A stretch of 64,000 nucleotides of DNA from Pseudomonas sp. URIL14HWK12:I12 (GTDB taxonomy: Bacteria > Pseudomonadota > Gammaproteobacteria > Pseudomonadales > Pseudomonadaceae). The stretch is from contig NZ_QEQL01000001.1 in the NCBI RefSeq assembly GCF_003097135.1, forward strand, positions 620,001 to 684,000, in the 5' to 3' direction. Below, in pieces: positions 55,506-64,000 of the stretch. Position numbers and translations under genes: made by a program. The notes under the pieces are model-generated. The model was not told where the DNA came from and searched no databases. It saw only the letters and a list, made by a program, of their open reading frames with translations. Position 1 is the first letter of the stretch. Each line of letters begins with the position of its first letter.

Positions 55506-58094
55506 TCAGGCCGGGGTGGCTTCGAGAAAATCTTGGGCGAAGCGCTGCAACACCCCGCCCGCTTCGTAGATCGACACCTCTTCGGCAGTGTCCAGCCGGC
55601 AGGTGACTGGCACCTCCAGCCGCTCGCCACTGCGCCGGTGAATCACCAACGTCAGGGTAGCGCGCGGGGTACGCTGGCCAACCACGTCGTACAGCTCGGT
55701 GCCGTCGATGCCCAGGGTGTGACGATCGGTTCCCGGCTGGAACTCAAGCGGCAACACGCCCATGCCAATCAGGTTGGTGCGGTGGATGCGCTCGAAACCC
55801 TCCGCGGCGATGGCCTGCACACCGGCCAGGCGCACGCCCTTGGCCGCCCAGTCGCGGGACGAGCCCTGGCCGTAGTCGGCCCCGGCGATGATGATCAATG
55901 GCTGTTGGCGCTGCATGTAGGTTTCGATGGCTTCCCACATGCGCATCACCTGCCCTTCAGGCTCTACACGCGCCAGCGAGCCTTGCTTGACCTTGCCATC
56001 CACCACCGCCATTTCGTTCACCAGCTTGGGGTTGGCGAATGTCGCGCGCTGGGCGGTCAGGTGGTCGCCGCGATGAGTGGCGTAGGAGTTGAAGTCTTCC
56101 TCGGGCAGGCCCATTTTCGCCAGGTATTCGCCGGCGGCGCTGCTGGCCAGGATGGCGTTGGACGGCGACAGGTGGTCGGTGGTGATGTTGTCGGGCAGCA
56201 CGGCCAGTGGGCGCATGCCGGTCAAGGTGCGCTCGCCGGCCAGCGCGCCTTCCCAATAAGGTGGGCGGCGGATGTACGTGCTCTGGGGGCGCCACTGATA
56301 CAGCGGCGGCACGGCCGGGCCGCGGTTTTCTTTCACCTCGAACATTGGGATGTACACCTGGCGAAACTGCTCGGGGCGCACCGCCGCTTGCACTACTGCA
56401 TCGATCTCCTCATCGCTGGGCCACAGGTCGCGCAGGCGTATCTCACGGCCATCGGCCACGCCCAACACGTCCTTTTCGATGTCGAAACGGATGGTGCCGG
56501 CGATGGCGTAGGCCACGACCAATGGCGGTGAAGCCAGAAACGCCTGGCGCGCATAGGGGTGAATGCGCCCGTCGAAATTGCGGTTGCCAGAGAGCACCGC
56601 CGTGGCATAGAGATCCCGTTCGATGATCTCACGCTCGATGGCAGGCTCCAGCGCGCCGGACATCCCGTTGCAGGTAGTGCAGGCGAAGGCCACCACACCG
56701 AAACCGAGCTGCTCCAGTTCCGCCGTGAGGCCGGCTTCGTCCAAGTACAGCGCTACGGTCTTGGAACCGGGCGCCAGTGAGCTCTTGACCCACGGCTTGC
56801 GCGCCAGCCCCAGGCGATTGGCATTGCGCGCCAGCAGGCCAGCGGCGATCACGTTGCGCGGGTTGCTGGTGTTGGTGCAGCTGGTGATCGCAGCGATGAT
56901 CACCGCCCCGTCGGGCAATTGCCCCGGCACCTGCTCCCAGGGCGCGGCGATACCCCGGGCCGCCAGGTCGCGGGTCGCCAGCCGCGCATGGGGGTTGGAG
57001 GGGCCGGCCATGTTGCGCTCCACGCTTGAGAGGTCGAAGGCCAGCACCCGCTCGTACTCCACCTGAGCCAGGTCATCGGCCCACAGCCCAGCCTGGCGAG
57101 CGTAGGTTTCCACCAGTTTCACCTGCTGTTCCTCGCGGCCGGTCAGCCTCAGGTAGGCCAGGGTCTGCTCGTCGATGGCGAACATTGCGGCGGTAGCGCC
57201 GTATTCCGGCGCCATGTTGGAAATGGTCGCACGGTCGCCCAGGGTGAGGCTGCGCGCGCCTTCACCGTAAAATTCCAGATAAGCCCCCACCACCTTCTGC
57301 TGGCGAAGGAACTCAGTCAGTGCCAGCACGATGTCGGTGGCCGTGATGCCCGGCTGGCGACGGCCGCTGAGGCATACCCCAACGATATCGGGCAGGCGCA
57401 TCCATGAGGCGCGGCCCAGCATCACGTTTTCGGCCTCAAGCCCCCCGACGCCTACGGCCACTACCCCCAAGGCATCGACATGCGGGGTGTGGCTGTCAGT
57501 GCCCACGAGCGTGTCGGGGAAGGCCACACCTTGCTGCACCTGCACCACCGGCGACATCTTCTCGAGGTTGATCTGGTGCATGATGCCGTTGCCCGGCGGG
57601 ATCACTTCAACGTTCTCGAAAGCCAGCTTGGTCCAGTCGATGAAGTGAAAACGGTCTTCGTTGCGGCGGTCTTCGATGGCGCGGTTCTTGGCGAAGGCGT
57701 CAGGGTCGTAGCCGCCGCACTCTACTGCCAGCGAGTGATCGACGATCAGTTGCACCGGCACCACCGGGTTGACCTTGGCCGGGTCGCCCCCTCGCTCGGC
57801 GATGGCGTCCCGTAGCCCGGCCAGGTCGACCAGCGCCGTCTGGCCAAGAATGTCGTGGCAGACGACCCGCGCCGGGTACCAGGGGAAATCCAGGTCGCGC
57901 TTACGCTCGATCAATTGCGAGAGCGAGGCCGCCAGGTGTTCTGGAGCACAGCGGCGGGCAAGGTTTTCGGCCAGCACGCGCGAGGTATAGGGCAGCCCAG
58001 CCCAGGCGCCGGGGGCGATCGCCTCGACCGCACTGCGGGCATCGAAGTAGTCCAGGTGGGTGCCTGGTAGGGGTTTGCGGTGGTCGGTGTTCAT
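55506..58094 (-). CDS. acnD: 2-methylcitrate dehydratase, Fe-S dependent (AcnD)
   Basis: An 862-residue aconitase-family enzyme. Iron-sulphur Cys are visible in ITSCTNTSNPRNV and FACTTCNGMSGA. It lacks the AcnB N-terminal HEAT domain and is of the AcnA type, with VVGTDSHTPHVDALGVVAVGVGG and the swivel domain (DYGQGSSRDWAAKG). It dehydrates 2-methylcitrate in propionate catabolism. It replaces PrpD, which is absent here. It overlaps neither neighbour but lies 17 bases before prpF. Confidence 0.95.
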   Translation of the reverse strand: MNTDHRKPLPGTHLDYFDARSAVEAIAPGAWAGLPYTSRVLAENLARRCAPEHLAASLSQLIERKRDLDFPWYPARVVCHDILGQTALVDLAGLRDAIAERGGDPAKVNPVVPVQLIVDHSLAVECGGYDPDAFAKNRAIEDRRNEDRFHFIDWTKLAFENVEVIPPGNGIMHQINLEKMSPVVQVQQGVAFPDTLVGTDSHTPHVDALGVVAVGVGGLEAENVMLGRASWMRLPDIVGVCLSGRRQPGITATDIVLALTEFLRQQKVVGAYLEFYGEGARSLTLGDRATISNMAPEYGATAAMFAIDEQTLAYLRLTGREEQQVKLVETYARQAGLWADDLAQVEYERVLAFDLSSVERNMAGPSNPHARLATRDLAARGIAAPWEQVPGQLPDGAVIIAAITSCTNTSNPRNVIAAGLLARNANRLGLARKPWVKSSLAPGSKTVALYLDEAGLTAELEQLGFGVVAFACTTCNGMSGALEPAIEREIIERDLYATAVLSGNRNFDGRIHPYARQAFLASPPLVVAYAIAGTIRFDIEKDVLGVADGREIRLRDLWPSDEEIDAVVQAAVRPEQFRQVYIPMFEVKENRGPAVPPLYQWRPQSTYIRRPPYWEGALAGERTLTGMRPLAVLPDNITTDHLSPSNAILASSAAGEYLAKMGLPEEDFNSYATHRGDHLTAQRATFANPKLVNEMAVVDGKVKQGSLARVEPEGQVMRMWEAIETYMQRQQPLIIIAGADYGQGSSRDWAAKGVRLAGVQAIAAEGFERIHRTNLIGMGVLPLEFQPGTDRHTLGIDGTELYDVVGQRTPRATLTLVIHRRSGERLEVPVTCRLDTAEEVSIYEAGGVLQRFAQDFLEATPA

Positions 58095-58176
58095 CGGCGG
58101 GGCTCACGGTGTGTTCGGGTTATGTGCGTCGCCCCGCCAGCCGGCCTTCCCCCTGGGCCAGGCCGTGAGCCTGCTG

Positions 58177-58203
58177 TTGTGGGAGGCCTGCTTGCCGGGC
58201 GAC
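58177..58203. repeat. Degenerate REP-like element
   Basis: In the 116-base gap between prpC and acnD, TTGTGGGAGGCCTGCTTGCC followed by GGGCGAC resembles the P. putida REP sequence (TGTGGGAGCGGGCTTGCCCGCGAA) but is imperfect. Only one copy was seen here. Confidence 0.3.
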
Positions 58204-58210
58204 GGGACAG

Positions 58211-59338
58211 TCAACGCTGCTCGATCGGCCTGAACGGCCGCTCGGCTACGCCCACGTACTCGGCGCTGGGGCGGATGATCCGGTTGTTCGCCCGCTGCTC
58301 GAACACGTGGGCCGCCCAGCCAGTCAGGCGAGAGCAGACAAAGATCGGCGTGAACAGCTCGGTCGGGATGCCCATGAAGTGGTAAGCCGAGGCATGGTAG
58401 AAATCGGCATTGGGGAACAGTTTCTTCTGCTCCCACATCACTTTGTCGATGGCCTCTGATACGGCATAGAGCCGGGTATCGCCCACATCATCGGCCAAGG
58501 TCTTGGCCCAGCCTTTGATCACTTCGTTGCGGGGGTCGGAGTCTCGGTAGATCGCATGGCCGAAGCCCATGATCTTTTCCTTGCGCTCGAGCATACCCAG
58601 CGTGCCCCGCGTGGCCTCTTCGGCCGTGGCGAAACGCTCGATCATCGCCATCGCAGCTTCGTTGGCACCGCCATGCAATGGGCCGCGCAGCGACCCAATG
58701 GCCCCGGTGATGCAGGAGTACAGGTCCGACAAGGTGGAGGCGCACACCCGAGCGGTGAAGGTGGAGGCATTGAATTCGTGCTCGGCGTACAGAATCAGCG
58801 ACACATCCATGACCTTGCGGTGCAGCTCGCTCGGGGCCTTGCCATGCAGAAGGTGCAGGAAGTGCCCCGCCACGCCGGGCTCGTCGCTCTGGGTGTCGAT
58901 GCGCACGCCATGGTGGGCGAAACGATACCAGTAGCAAACGATGCCGGGGAAAAGCGCCAGCAGCCGGTCGGTGACATCCTGCTGACGATCGAAACTTCCT
59001 TCGGGCTCCAGCACCCCGAGGAACGAAGCGCCGGTGCGCATCACATCCATCGGATGAGCGTTGGCCGGGATCCGCTCGAGCACTTCTTTAAGCGGCTGCG
59101 GCACGCTGCGCAGTGCCTTGAGCTTGCCTTGGTATTCGGCCAACTGCGCCACACTGGGCAACTCGCCGTAGAGCAGCAGGTACGCCACCTCTTCGAACAC
59201 CGCGTCAGCGGCCAGGGCGCGCACGTCATAGCCGCGGTAAGTGAGCCCTGCGCCGGCCAGACCCACAGTGGAAAGGGCCGTTTGCCCCGCGACCTGGCCA
59301 CGCAGGCCGGCGCCGCTCAATGTTTTGGCATCTGCCAT
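58211..59338 (-). CDS. prpC: 2-methylcitrate synthase
   Basis: A 375-residue citrate synthase-like enzyme that condenses propionyl-CoA with oxaloacetate. Active-site segments: LYAEHEFNASTFTARV (His), GSLRGPLHGGANEAAM (His), and MGFGHAIYRDSDPRN (Asp/Arg) lie in the expected order. The start AGLRGQVAGQTALSTVG is typical of PrpC rather than GltA. Downstream of prpB by 40 bases. Confidence 0.95.
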   Translation of the reverse strand: MADAKTLSGAGLRGQVAGQTALSTVGLAGAGLTYRGYDVRALAADAVFEEVAYLLLYGELPSVAQLAEYQGKLKALRSVPQPLKEVLERIPANAHPMDVMRTGASFLGVLEPEGSFDRQQDVTDRLLALFPGIVCYWYRFAHHGVRIDTQSDEPGVAGHFLHLLHGKAPSELHRKVMDVSLILYAEHEFNASTFTARVCASTLSDLYSCITGAIGSLRGPLHGGANEAAMAMIERFATAEEATRGTLGMLERKEKIMGFGHAIYRDSDPRNEVIKGWAKTLADDVGDTRLYAVSEAIDKVMWEQKKLFPNADFYHASAYHFMGIPTELFTPIFVCSRLTGWAAHVFEQRANNRIIRPSAEYVGVAERPFRPIEQR

Positions 59339-59378
59339 GAGACTTCTCCCGTTATTGGATTTGTAAGGGAAACGGCCT

Positions 59379-60269
59379 TCAGCTTTTGTCGCGCGCGAAC
59401 AGCGCGTCCAGCTTCTGCTCGAAGGCGTGGTAACCGATGGCCTCGTACAGCTCCATGCGGGTTTGCATCGTATCGACCACTTGCTGTTGCGTGCCGTCGC
59501 GGCGGATGGCGGTGTAGACGTTTTCGGCCGCCTTGTTCATGGCGCGGAAGGCCGACAAGGGGTAAAGCACCATGGCCACGCCTGCGCCTGCCAGCTGCTC
59601 TGTGGTGAACAGGGGCGTGGCCCCGAATTCGGTGATATTGGCCAGGATCGGCACCTTGACCCGTTCGGCGAACAGGCGATACATGCCAAGCTCTGTGATC
59701 GCTTCGGGAAAGATCATGTCGGCGCCGGCTTCGATGCAGGCGGCCGCGCGGTCCAGGGCCGATTCGAGGCCCTCCACGGCAAGCGCATCGGTTCGCGCCA
59801 TGATCACGAAGCTGTCGTCCAGCCGGGCATCGGCGGCCGCTTTGATGCGATCGACCATCTCCTGCTGGGTGACGATTTCTTTGCCGGGCCGGTGCCCGCA
59901 GCGCTTGGCGCCGACCTGGTCCTCGATATGAATGGCGGCAGCGCCGAACTTGCTCATCGCCCGAACGGTGCGCGCCACGTTGAAGGCCGAGGCACCGAAG
60001 CCTGTGTCCACGTCCACCAACAGGGGCAGGTCGCACACGTCGGTAATGCGGCGCACGTCGGTGAGTACGTCATCCAGGTTGCTGATGCCCAGATCCGGCA
60101 ACCCCAACGAGCCGGCAGCTACCCCGCCGCCGGAGAGATAGATCGCCTTGAACCCGGCGCGTTGCGCCAGCAACGCATGATTGGCGTTGATGGCGCCGAC
60201 GATCTGCAGCGGGTGTTCGCTGGCGACGGCGGCGCGGAAACGCTCGCCAGGGCGTTGGGCTTGGGTCAT
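59379..60269 (-). CDS. prpB: 2-methylisocitrate lyase
   Basis: A 296-residue ICL/PEPM-family lyase cleaving 2-methylisocitrate to pyruvate and succinate. Seen: [10 protein letters not shown] (metal-binding Asp), IEDQ, the catalytic loop [29 protein letters not shown] and [10 protein letters not shown]. It overlaps the GntR-regulator gene by ATGA (60266-60269), so regulator and enzyme are coupled. Confidence 0.95.
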   Translation of the reverse strand: MTQAQRPGERFRAAVASEHPLQIVGAINANHALLAQRAGFKAIYLSGGGVAAGSLGLPDLGISNLDDVLTDVRRITDVCDLPLLVDVDTGFGASAFNVARTVRAMSKFGAAAIHIEDQVGAKRCGHRPGKEIVTQQEMVDRIKAAADARLDDSFVIMARTDALAVEGLESALDRAAACIEAGADMIFPEAITELGMYRLFAERVKVPILANITEFGATPLFTTEQLAGAGVAMVLYPLSAFRAMNKAAENVYTAIRRDGTQQQVVDTMQTRMELYEAIGYHAFEQKLDALFARDKS

Positions 60270-60970
60270 TGAAGCTCTCCTGTTTCGGAAGGGGCACCGG
60301 GCAACTGGCGCTCGATGTTGCGCCGCGAGGCGGCGATGTGCCGGCGCATCAACAGCTCGGCCAGCTCACCGTCACGCTCGGCGAGCGCGTCGAGAATACG
60401 GTGGTGTTCAGCGAAGGCTTGGCGAGGCCGGTTCGGGGTGGCGGAAAACTGGATGCGGTACATGCGCACACGCTGGTAAAGCTCGTTACACAAGAGGTGG
60501 GCAAGGGTCTGATTGCCGCTACCCTGGATGATCCGATAGTGAAAGTCGTGATCCCCTTCCTGCTGGTAATAACCGATGCCGGCCTGGAAGGCGGCATCGC
60601 GCTCGTGGGTGTCGAGCAGCTGGCGCAGCTCCTGGATTTGCGCCGTGCTCATGTGCTCAGCCGCGAGCCGGCAAGCCATGCCTTCGAGTGACTCGCGGAT
60701 CTGGTAAAGCTCAATCAGCTCGGTGTGGCTCAGCGACACCACCCGTGCCCCCACGTGAGGTACTCGCAGTATCAGGCGCTGGCCTTCCAGGCGGTGGATT
60801 GCCTCGCGCAGCGGCCCCCGGCTCACGCCCCAGGTGCGAGCCAGTTCGGGTTCGGAGATCTTGCTGCCGGGGGCAATGTCGCCACGCACGATGGCCGCTT
60901 GCAGGCGGCGGAACAGCTGCTCGGCGAGGGTTTCGCTGTCGGCGGTGGGAAGCAGGCTCAGATCGCTCAT
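60266..60970 (-). CDS. GntR/FCD-family regulator of the methylcitrate operon
   Basis: A 234-residue FadR-type regulator: GntR winged helix at about 10-80 ([49 protein letters not shown]) and a C-terminal FCD ligand domain ([34 protein letters not shown]) with metal-binding Asp/His positions. It heads the prp operon and overlaps prpB, so autoregulation by 2-methylcitrate-responsive repression is likely (inferred). Two TTGTCGACAA-type sites lie at and before its start. Confidence 0.9.
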   Translation of the reverse strand: MSDLSLLPTADSETLAEQLFRRLQAAIVRGDIAPGSKISEPELARTWGVSRGPLREAIHRLEGQRLILRVPHVGARVVSLSHTELIELYQIRESLEGMACRLAAEHMSTAQIQELRQLLDTHERDAAFQAGIGYYQQEGDHDFHYRIIQGSGNQTLAHLLCNELYQRVRMYRIQFSATPNRPRQAFAEHHRILDALAERDGELAELLMRRHIAASRRNIERQLPGAPSETGELQ

Positions 60971-60971
60971 G

Positions 60972-60981
60972 TGTCGACAAT
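60972..60981. promoter_or_regulatory. Candidate GntR operator, proximal
   Basis: TGTCGACAAT begins 2 bases after the regulator ATG on the plus strand; the 10 bases GTGTCGACAA (60971-60980) match the distal palindrome at 9 of 10 positions. Its location at the start codon would block initiation if bound. Confidence 0.5.
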
Positions 60982-61033
60982 CTTATTGGTTTGAGCCGTA
61001 AACTTAGCGTCGAGACCAAATAAGGTCAACAGA

Positions 61034-61043
61034 TTGTCGACAA
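61034..61043. promoter_or_regulatory. Candidate GntR operator, distal (perfect palindrome)
   Basis: TTGTCGACAA is a perfect 10-base palindrome 63 bases upstream of the proximal copy (center to center). FCD-type GntR proteins typically bind such TTGT/ACAA palindromes. The surrounding 240-base region before gcd shows nothing else I can name. Confidence 0.55.
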
Positions 61044-61210
61044 CAAAAGGTTTGCCCTCGCATTTTCATCATGGCCACGGGTGCCAGCATTGGCCCGGGC
61101 TTCACCTAGCCCCCCTGCCCTGTACCGCTAGCGCTGGCTGCCTGCAACGCCGAGCATTGATGCGCAATGCCCGACGCTTGCGGCTACGGCAATACGTTCG
61201 GCTTGCCGAT

Positions 61211-63607
61211 TCATTCCAAGGTATACGCCACCACGTAATCACCGGTGGCAGTACCCAACCCCCCGTGTCCCCCGGCCGCAATCACTACGTACTGCTTGCC
61301 ATCGACCGCATAGGACACAGGCGTCGCCTGCCCGCCCGCCGGTAGGCGGGCCTGCCACACCACCTCGCCGTTGCGCTCGTCGATGGCACGCAGGTAGTTA
61401 TCGGCAGTAGCGCCCATGAAAATCAGGCCGCCACGGGTCACGATGTTGCCGCCGATATTGAAGATCCCGGTATTGAACGGCAGGTTGGTATGGGTACCGA
61501 ACGGCCCGGTATCGCGAGTGGTGCCTATCGGGTGTTGCCAGGCGATGGTGCGCGTTTTCAGGTCAATGGCGGTCAAGGTGCCCCAGGGCGGCGAGTTGCA
61601 CGGCACACCCAGTGGGTTCAGCCATGGGTGCACAGTGGCCACATAGGGCGTGCCGTATTGCGGGGTATAGGCTGAAGTGTTCGCCGGCTGGTCGCCCTTG
61701 CCGTCCCAGGCTGGCAGCTTGCCGCTCTGCTCGATGGGCCCTCGAGGGATCATCTGCACGATGAATGGAATGTAGTTGGCGTTGGCGATCACCAGCTTGT
61801 TGGCGGGGTCGATCGAGGCGCCCATCCAGTCGATCACCCCGTCGAAGGCAGGGTAGACGATGGTGGTTTTCAACCCCGGTGGGGTGAATTGACCTCGGTA
61901 GTTGAAGGATTTGAATTGAATGCGGCACGCCAACTGGTCGAACGGCGTCGCGCCCCAAAGGTGCGCCTCGCTCAGGTCCGCAGGGGTCACCGACGGCAGG
62001 CCGGTGGAAAATGGCTGGGTCGGTGAGGTGTAGTCCCCGGCGACCGCGCCCTGAGGTACGGGCTTCTCATCCACCTGGGCAATGGGCTGGCCGGTGCGGC
62101 GGTCGAGCATGAAGAACTCGCCGCGCTTGTTGGTCTGGATCAGCGCCGGCAGGTTCTGCCCAGGGTTCGCCGGGTCGGGCACGTCCACCAGCGAGGGGCC
62201 GATGGGCAGGTCCATGTCCCAGAGGTCGTGGTGGGTGGTCTGGAAATGCCAGCGCTCTTCACCGGTGGTGATGTCCAGTGCCACCACTGCACTGGAATAC
62301 TCATCGTCGAACGGCCGGCGGTGGCCGCCAAAGTAGTCCGGCGTGGCATTACCCATGGGTAGGTAGACAAGGTTCAGAGCCGGGTCGGCCGTGTATACCC
62401 CCCACGCATTGGGGGTGCCGCGAGTGAGCTGATCACCGGGCCCTGGCTTGTAGTTGTGCGGGGTATGGCCCACATCCCAGGCCCATTCGATGGCACCGGT
62501 GAGGGGGTTGAAGGCGCGCACTGCCCCCGAAGGCTCATGCTCGGCCTGGTTATCCCAGACCCAACCGCCCAGGATCACCCGGTCATGCACCACCAGCGGC
62601 GGTGAGGTGACGAAATGAAAGCCCTTCTGCACATGGCCCAGGTACTGGGTCAGCGAGATGAAGCCGTGCTCACCGAAGTCTTCGCAGGGTTTGCCGGTGT
62701 CGGCGTTGATGGCCATGATCCGCGCATCCAGCACCGGGGCGATGATGCGTTTGGGACAGTCGGTGGCAGTGCCGGCCGGTGCTTCGTAATACGCCACACC
62801 GCGGCAGGCCAGGTACACGTCGGCATCGGTGTCGGCCTTGGGGTCGAACGTCCATTTCTTCTGCCCCGTCTTGGCATCGAACGCCACCACCCAACTGTGG
62901 CCGGTGCACACGTAGAGGGTGTTACCCACCTTGGTAGGGGTGTCTTCGAAATTGAATTCGTGCCCTGCGTCGGTACCGCCCTGATCCTCACCGGGGCGCA
63001 TGGTGTCGCCGGTGCGAGCTTGCCAGGCGAGCTTGAGTTTTGAAACATTCTGCGGCGTGATCTGTGCCAACGGCGAATAACGCTCGCCCTGCGGGGTGCG
63101 GCCATAGTAGGTCCAGTCTTGCTCGGAGACCACCTCGTTAGGCGCGGCCGCAGGCGCAGCCAATGACGCGGTGCCTTGTACGCCTGGGCTATGCAGCAAC
63201 GAAGCGCCACCGGTAGCGACTGCCAGCAGCACGGCGGCCAGCAGCGGTAACTGCGCACGCCCATAACCGGCAGGCTGCGGCCCAACGTTGCGCACCACCC
63301 ACGGTAATAAGAGGTAAACCCCCAGGCAGGTCGGAATCAACAACCGCGGCTCCAATTCCCAACCGCTAAGGCCCACCTCGTAAAGTGCCCAGACCACGGT
63401 ACCCGCCAGCACCAACGCATAGAGATGAAGCGCCCAGCGCAGGCCGCGGGCCAGCGCAACCCCCGCCACCAGCACTCCCGCCCCGGCCATTGCGTAGTAG
63501 GGGCTGCCCCCTAGGGCGAGCAACCAGATGCCACCAGCGGCCAGGCCGAGACCTGCCAGGGCAATGAGCGCGCCAGCCAGCAGAGGTGGTGAGGATGAGC
63601 GTGTCAT
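61211..63607 (-). CDS. gcd: Membrane-bound PQQ-dependent glucose dehydrogenase
   Basis: A 798-residue quinoprotein. The N-terminus has five hydrophobic helices (about residues 10-140) that anchor it and bind ubiquinone; the remainder is a periplasmic PQQ propeller: DWTYYGRTPQGERYSPL, a TGHSWVVAFDAKTGQ blade, TTHHDLWDMDLP, NPLGVPCNSPPWG and C-terminal GGHGGLGT. It oxidises glucose to gluconate directly in the periplasm and causes phosphate solubilisation in many pseudomonads. The ATG has AGGAGCGAAAATCC upstream; a 37-residue N-terminal extension of the frame is discarded. Confidence 0.95.
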   Translation of the reverse strand: MTRSSSPPLLAGALIALAGLGLAAGGIWLLALGGSPYYAMAGAGVLVAGVALARGLRWALHLYALVLAGTVVWALYEVGLSGWELEPRLLIPTCLGVYLLLPWVVRNVGPQPAGYGRAQLPLLAAVLLAVATGGASLLHSPGVQGTASLAAPAAAPNEVVSEQDWTYYGRTPQGERYSPLAQITPQNVSKLKLAWQARTGDTMRPGEDQGGTDAGHEFNFEDTPTKVGNTLYVCTGHSWVVAFDAKTGQKKWTFDPKADTDADVYLACRGVAYYEAPAGTATDCPKRIIAPVLDARIMAINADTGKPCEDFGEHGFISLTQYLGHVQKGFHFVTSPPLVVHDRVILGGWVWDNQAEHEPSGAVRAFNPLTGAIEWAWDVGHTPHNYKPGPGDQLTRGTPNAWGVYTADPALNLVYLPMGNATPDYFGGHRRPFDDEYSSAVVALDITTGEERWHFQTTHHDLWDMDLPIGPSLVDVPDPANPGQNLPALIQTNKRGEFFMLDRRTGQPIAQVDEKPVPQGAVAGDYTSPTQPFSTGLPSVTPADLSEAHLWGATPFDQLACRIQFKSFNYRGQFTPPGLKTTIVYPAFDGVIDWMGASIDPANKLVIANANYIPFIVQMIPRGPIEQSGKLPAWDGKGDQPANTSAYTPQYGTPYVATVHPWLNPLGVPCNSPPWGTLTAIDLKTRTIAWQHPIGTTRDTGPFGTHTNLPFNTGIFNIGGNIVTRGGLIFMGATADNYLRAIDERNGEVVWQARLPAGGQATPVSYAVDGKQYVVIAAGGHGGLGTATGDYVVAYTLE

Positions 63608-63646
63608 GGATTTTCGCTCCTTAAGCGCGAAATCAACTGTTTTAAT

Positions 63647-63663
63647 GTGACAAATTGTCACAA
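63647..63663. promoter_or_regulatory. Inverted repeat upstream of gcd
   Basis: TGTGACA-AAT-TGTCACA is a perfect 7-bp inverted repeat 40 bases upstream of the gcd ATG. It resembles a CRP/Vfr half-site pair but has one base too many in the centre for the TGTGA-N6-TCACA form, so another repressor or activator is more likely. Confidence 0.5.
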
Positions 63664-63809
63664 TGCGAATCTGCCAGTTAGGGGTGCCCCCGGAACGTTT
63701 GGTTCGAAAAGTTTCCATGAAACCTGCGCCCCATCCGGCAGGCAGTGCTCTGGGCGTGATTCATCGCTAGAATGTGCCCCCTCCGTGATTTGCCTAGAAC
63801 ATAACGACC

Positions 63810-64000
63810 ATGCCCTTGCCCAAGCACCACCTCGAACTGCTCAGCCCTGCCCGCGACGTGGCCATCGCTCGCGAAGCGATCCTGCATGGCGCCGACGCCG
63901 TGTACATCGGCGGCCCCAGCTTCGGCGCTCGCCACAATGCTTGCAACGAGGTGAGCGATATTGCAGGCCTGGTCGAGTTCGCCCATCGCTACCACGCCAG
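63810..64000 (+). CDS. U32 peptidase-family protein (YegQ/TrhP-like), 5' part
   Basis: The first 63 codons are MPLPKHHLELLSPARDVAIAREAILHGADAVYIGGPSFGARHNA... running off the window. This N-terminus fits the U32 family proteins YegQ/TrhP (tRNA 5-hydroxyuridine) and RlhA (23S rRNA hydroxycytidine), which share ELLSPA and GADAVYIGG. The two cannot be told apart from this fragment. Divergent from gcd, 202 bases away. Confidence 0.8.
   Translation, partial: MPLPKHHLELLSPARDVAIAREAILHGADAVYIGGPSFGARHNACNEVSDIAGLVEFAHRYHA

Noticed and set aside
61034..61345. Possible short gene between the GntR regulator and gcd
   Set aside because: It overlaps the operator palindrome and the 3' end of gcd, lacks a ribosome binding site and has Arg/His-rich composition without homology.
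63647..63663. CRP/Vfr site upstream of gcd
   Set aside because: The half-sites TGTGA and TCACA are separated by 7 bases rather than 6, so the CRP form is not met; kept as an unnamed inverted repeat.
1..64000. Insertion sequences, prophage, CRISPR arrays, tRNA or rRNA genes
   Set aside because: No transposase, integrase or phage proteins, no regular repeat arrays, and no tRNA- or rRNA-like segments were seen.

Overview
The window reads as chromosomal DNA of a GC-rich Pseudomonas close to the P. putida group. Housekeeping genes (acnB, ahpCF, gor, galU, pgm, uppP, actP, gcd), Pseudomonas-type small proteins (DUF1652, DUF1883, DUF3309) and the prpB-prpC-acnD-prpF methylcitrate genes all fit this. 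A complete zeaxanthin-glucoside carotenoid cluster points to a yellow-pigmented member (fulva/parafulva-like); that species guess is inference. No transposase, integrase, CRISPR array, tRNA or rRNA was seen.

Layout: (1) 1-9.5 kb: end of an unknown gene, a DUF1289 gene, acnB behind a long structured leader, ahpF-ahpC, a LuxR-type HTH-only regulator overlapping an orphan response regulator, gor and galU. (2) 9.6-23.3 kb: a lipoprotein, three small proteins, a UvrD-like helicase, pgm, a helicase-nuclease paired with a FAN1-type nuclease, a HAD phosphatase, uppP, a pnuC/nadR-like pair and a DUF421 membrane protein. (3) 23.3-30 kb: cobW-cobN-chlI-chlD cobaltochelatase operon (minus strand) behind a cobalamin riboswitch. 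(4) 30-36.7 kb: a PvdP-like tyrosinase, a sirtuin, a PAS-GGDEF-EAL protein, a GFA-fold protein and an MFS transporter. (5) 36.7-40.3 kb: a second cobalamin riboswitch and btuF-btuC-btuD, then a lipoprotein. (6) 40.3-50.1 kb: an ABM-domain protein and an unusual P450 divergent from an ArsR-type regulator, then crtE / idi-crtX-crtY-crtI-crtB / crtZ. (7) 50.2-54.2 kb: crcB, a DJ-1/PfpI protein, a csrA paralogue, ynfA-like, DUF3309, actP-yjcH. (8) 54.3-61 kb: GntR regulator-prpB-prpC-acnD-prpF operon behind two TTGTCGACAA-type sites. (9) 61.2-64 kb: gcd and the start of a U32 peptidase-family gene.

The genes form working units: cobalt insertion into B12 and B12 uptake, each under its own riboswitch; FPP to zeaxanthin glucosides by translationally coupled crt genes; propionyl-CoA oxidation through the methylcitrate cycle. 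The most striking unexplained element is the roughly 290-nt leader of acnB. It holds several nested, near-perfect hairpins, one with a G-U pair that favours an RNA on the acnB strand, and two mutually exclusive helices just before the ribosome binding site. Second is a lux-box-like palindrome upstream of an HTH-only LuxR protein.
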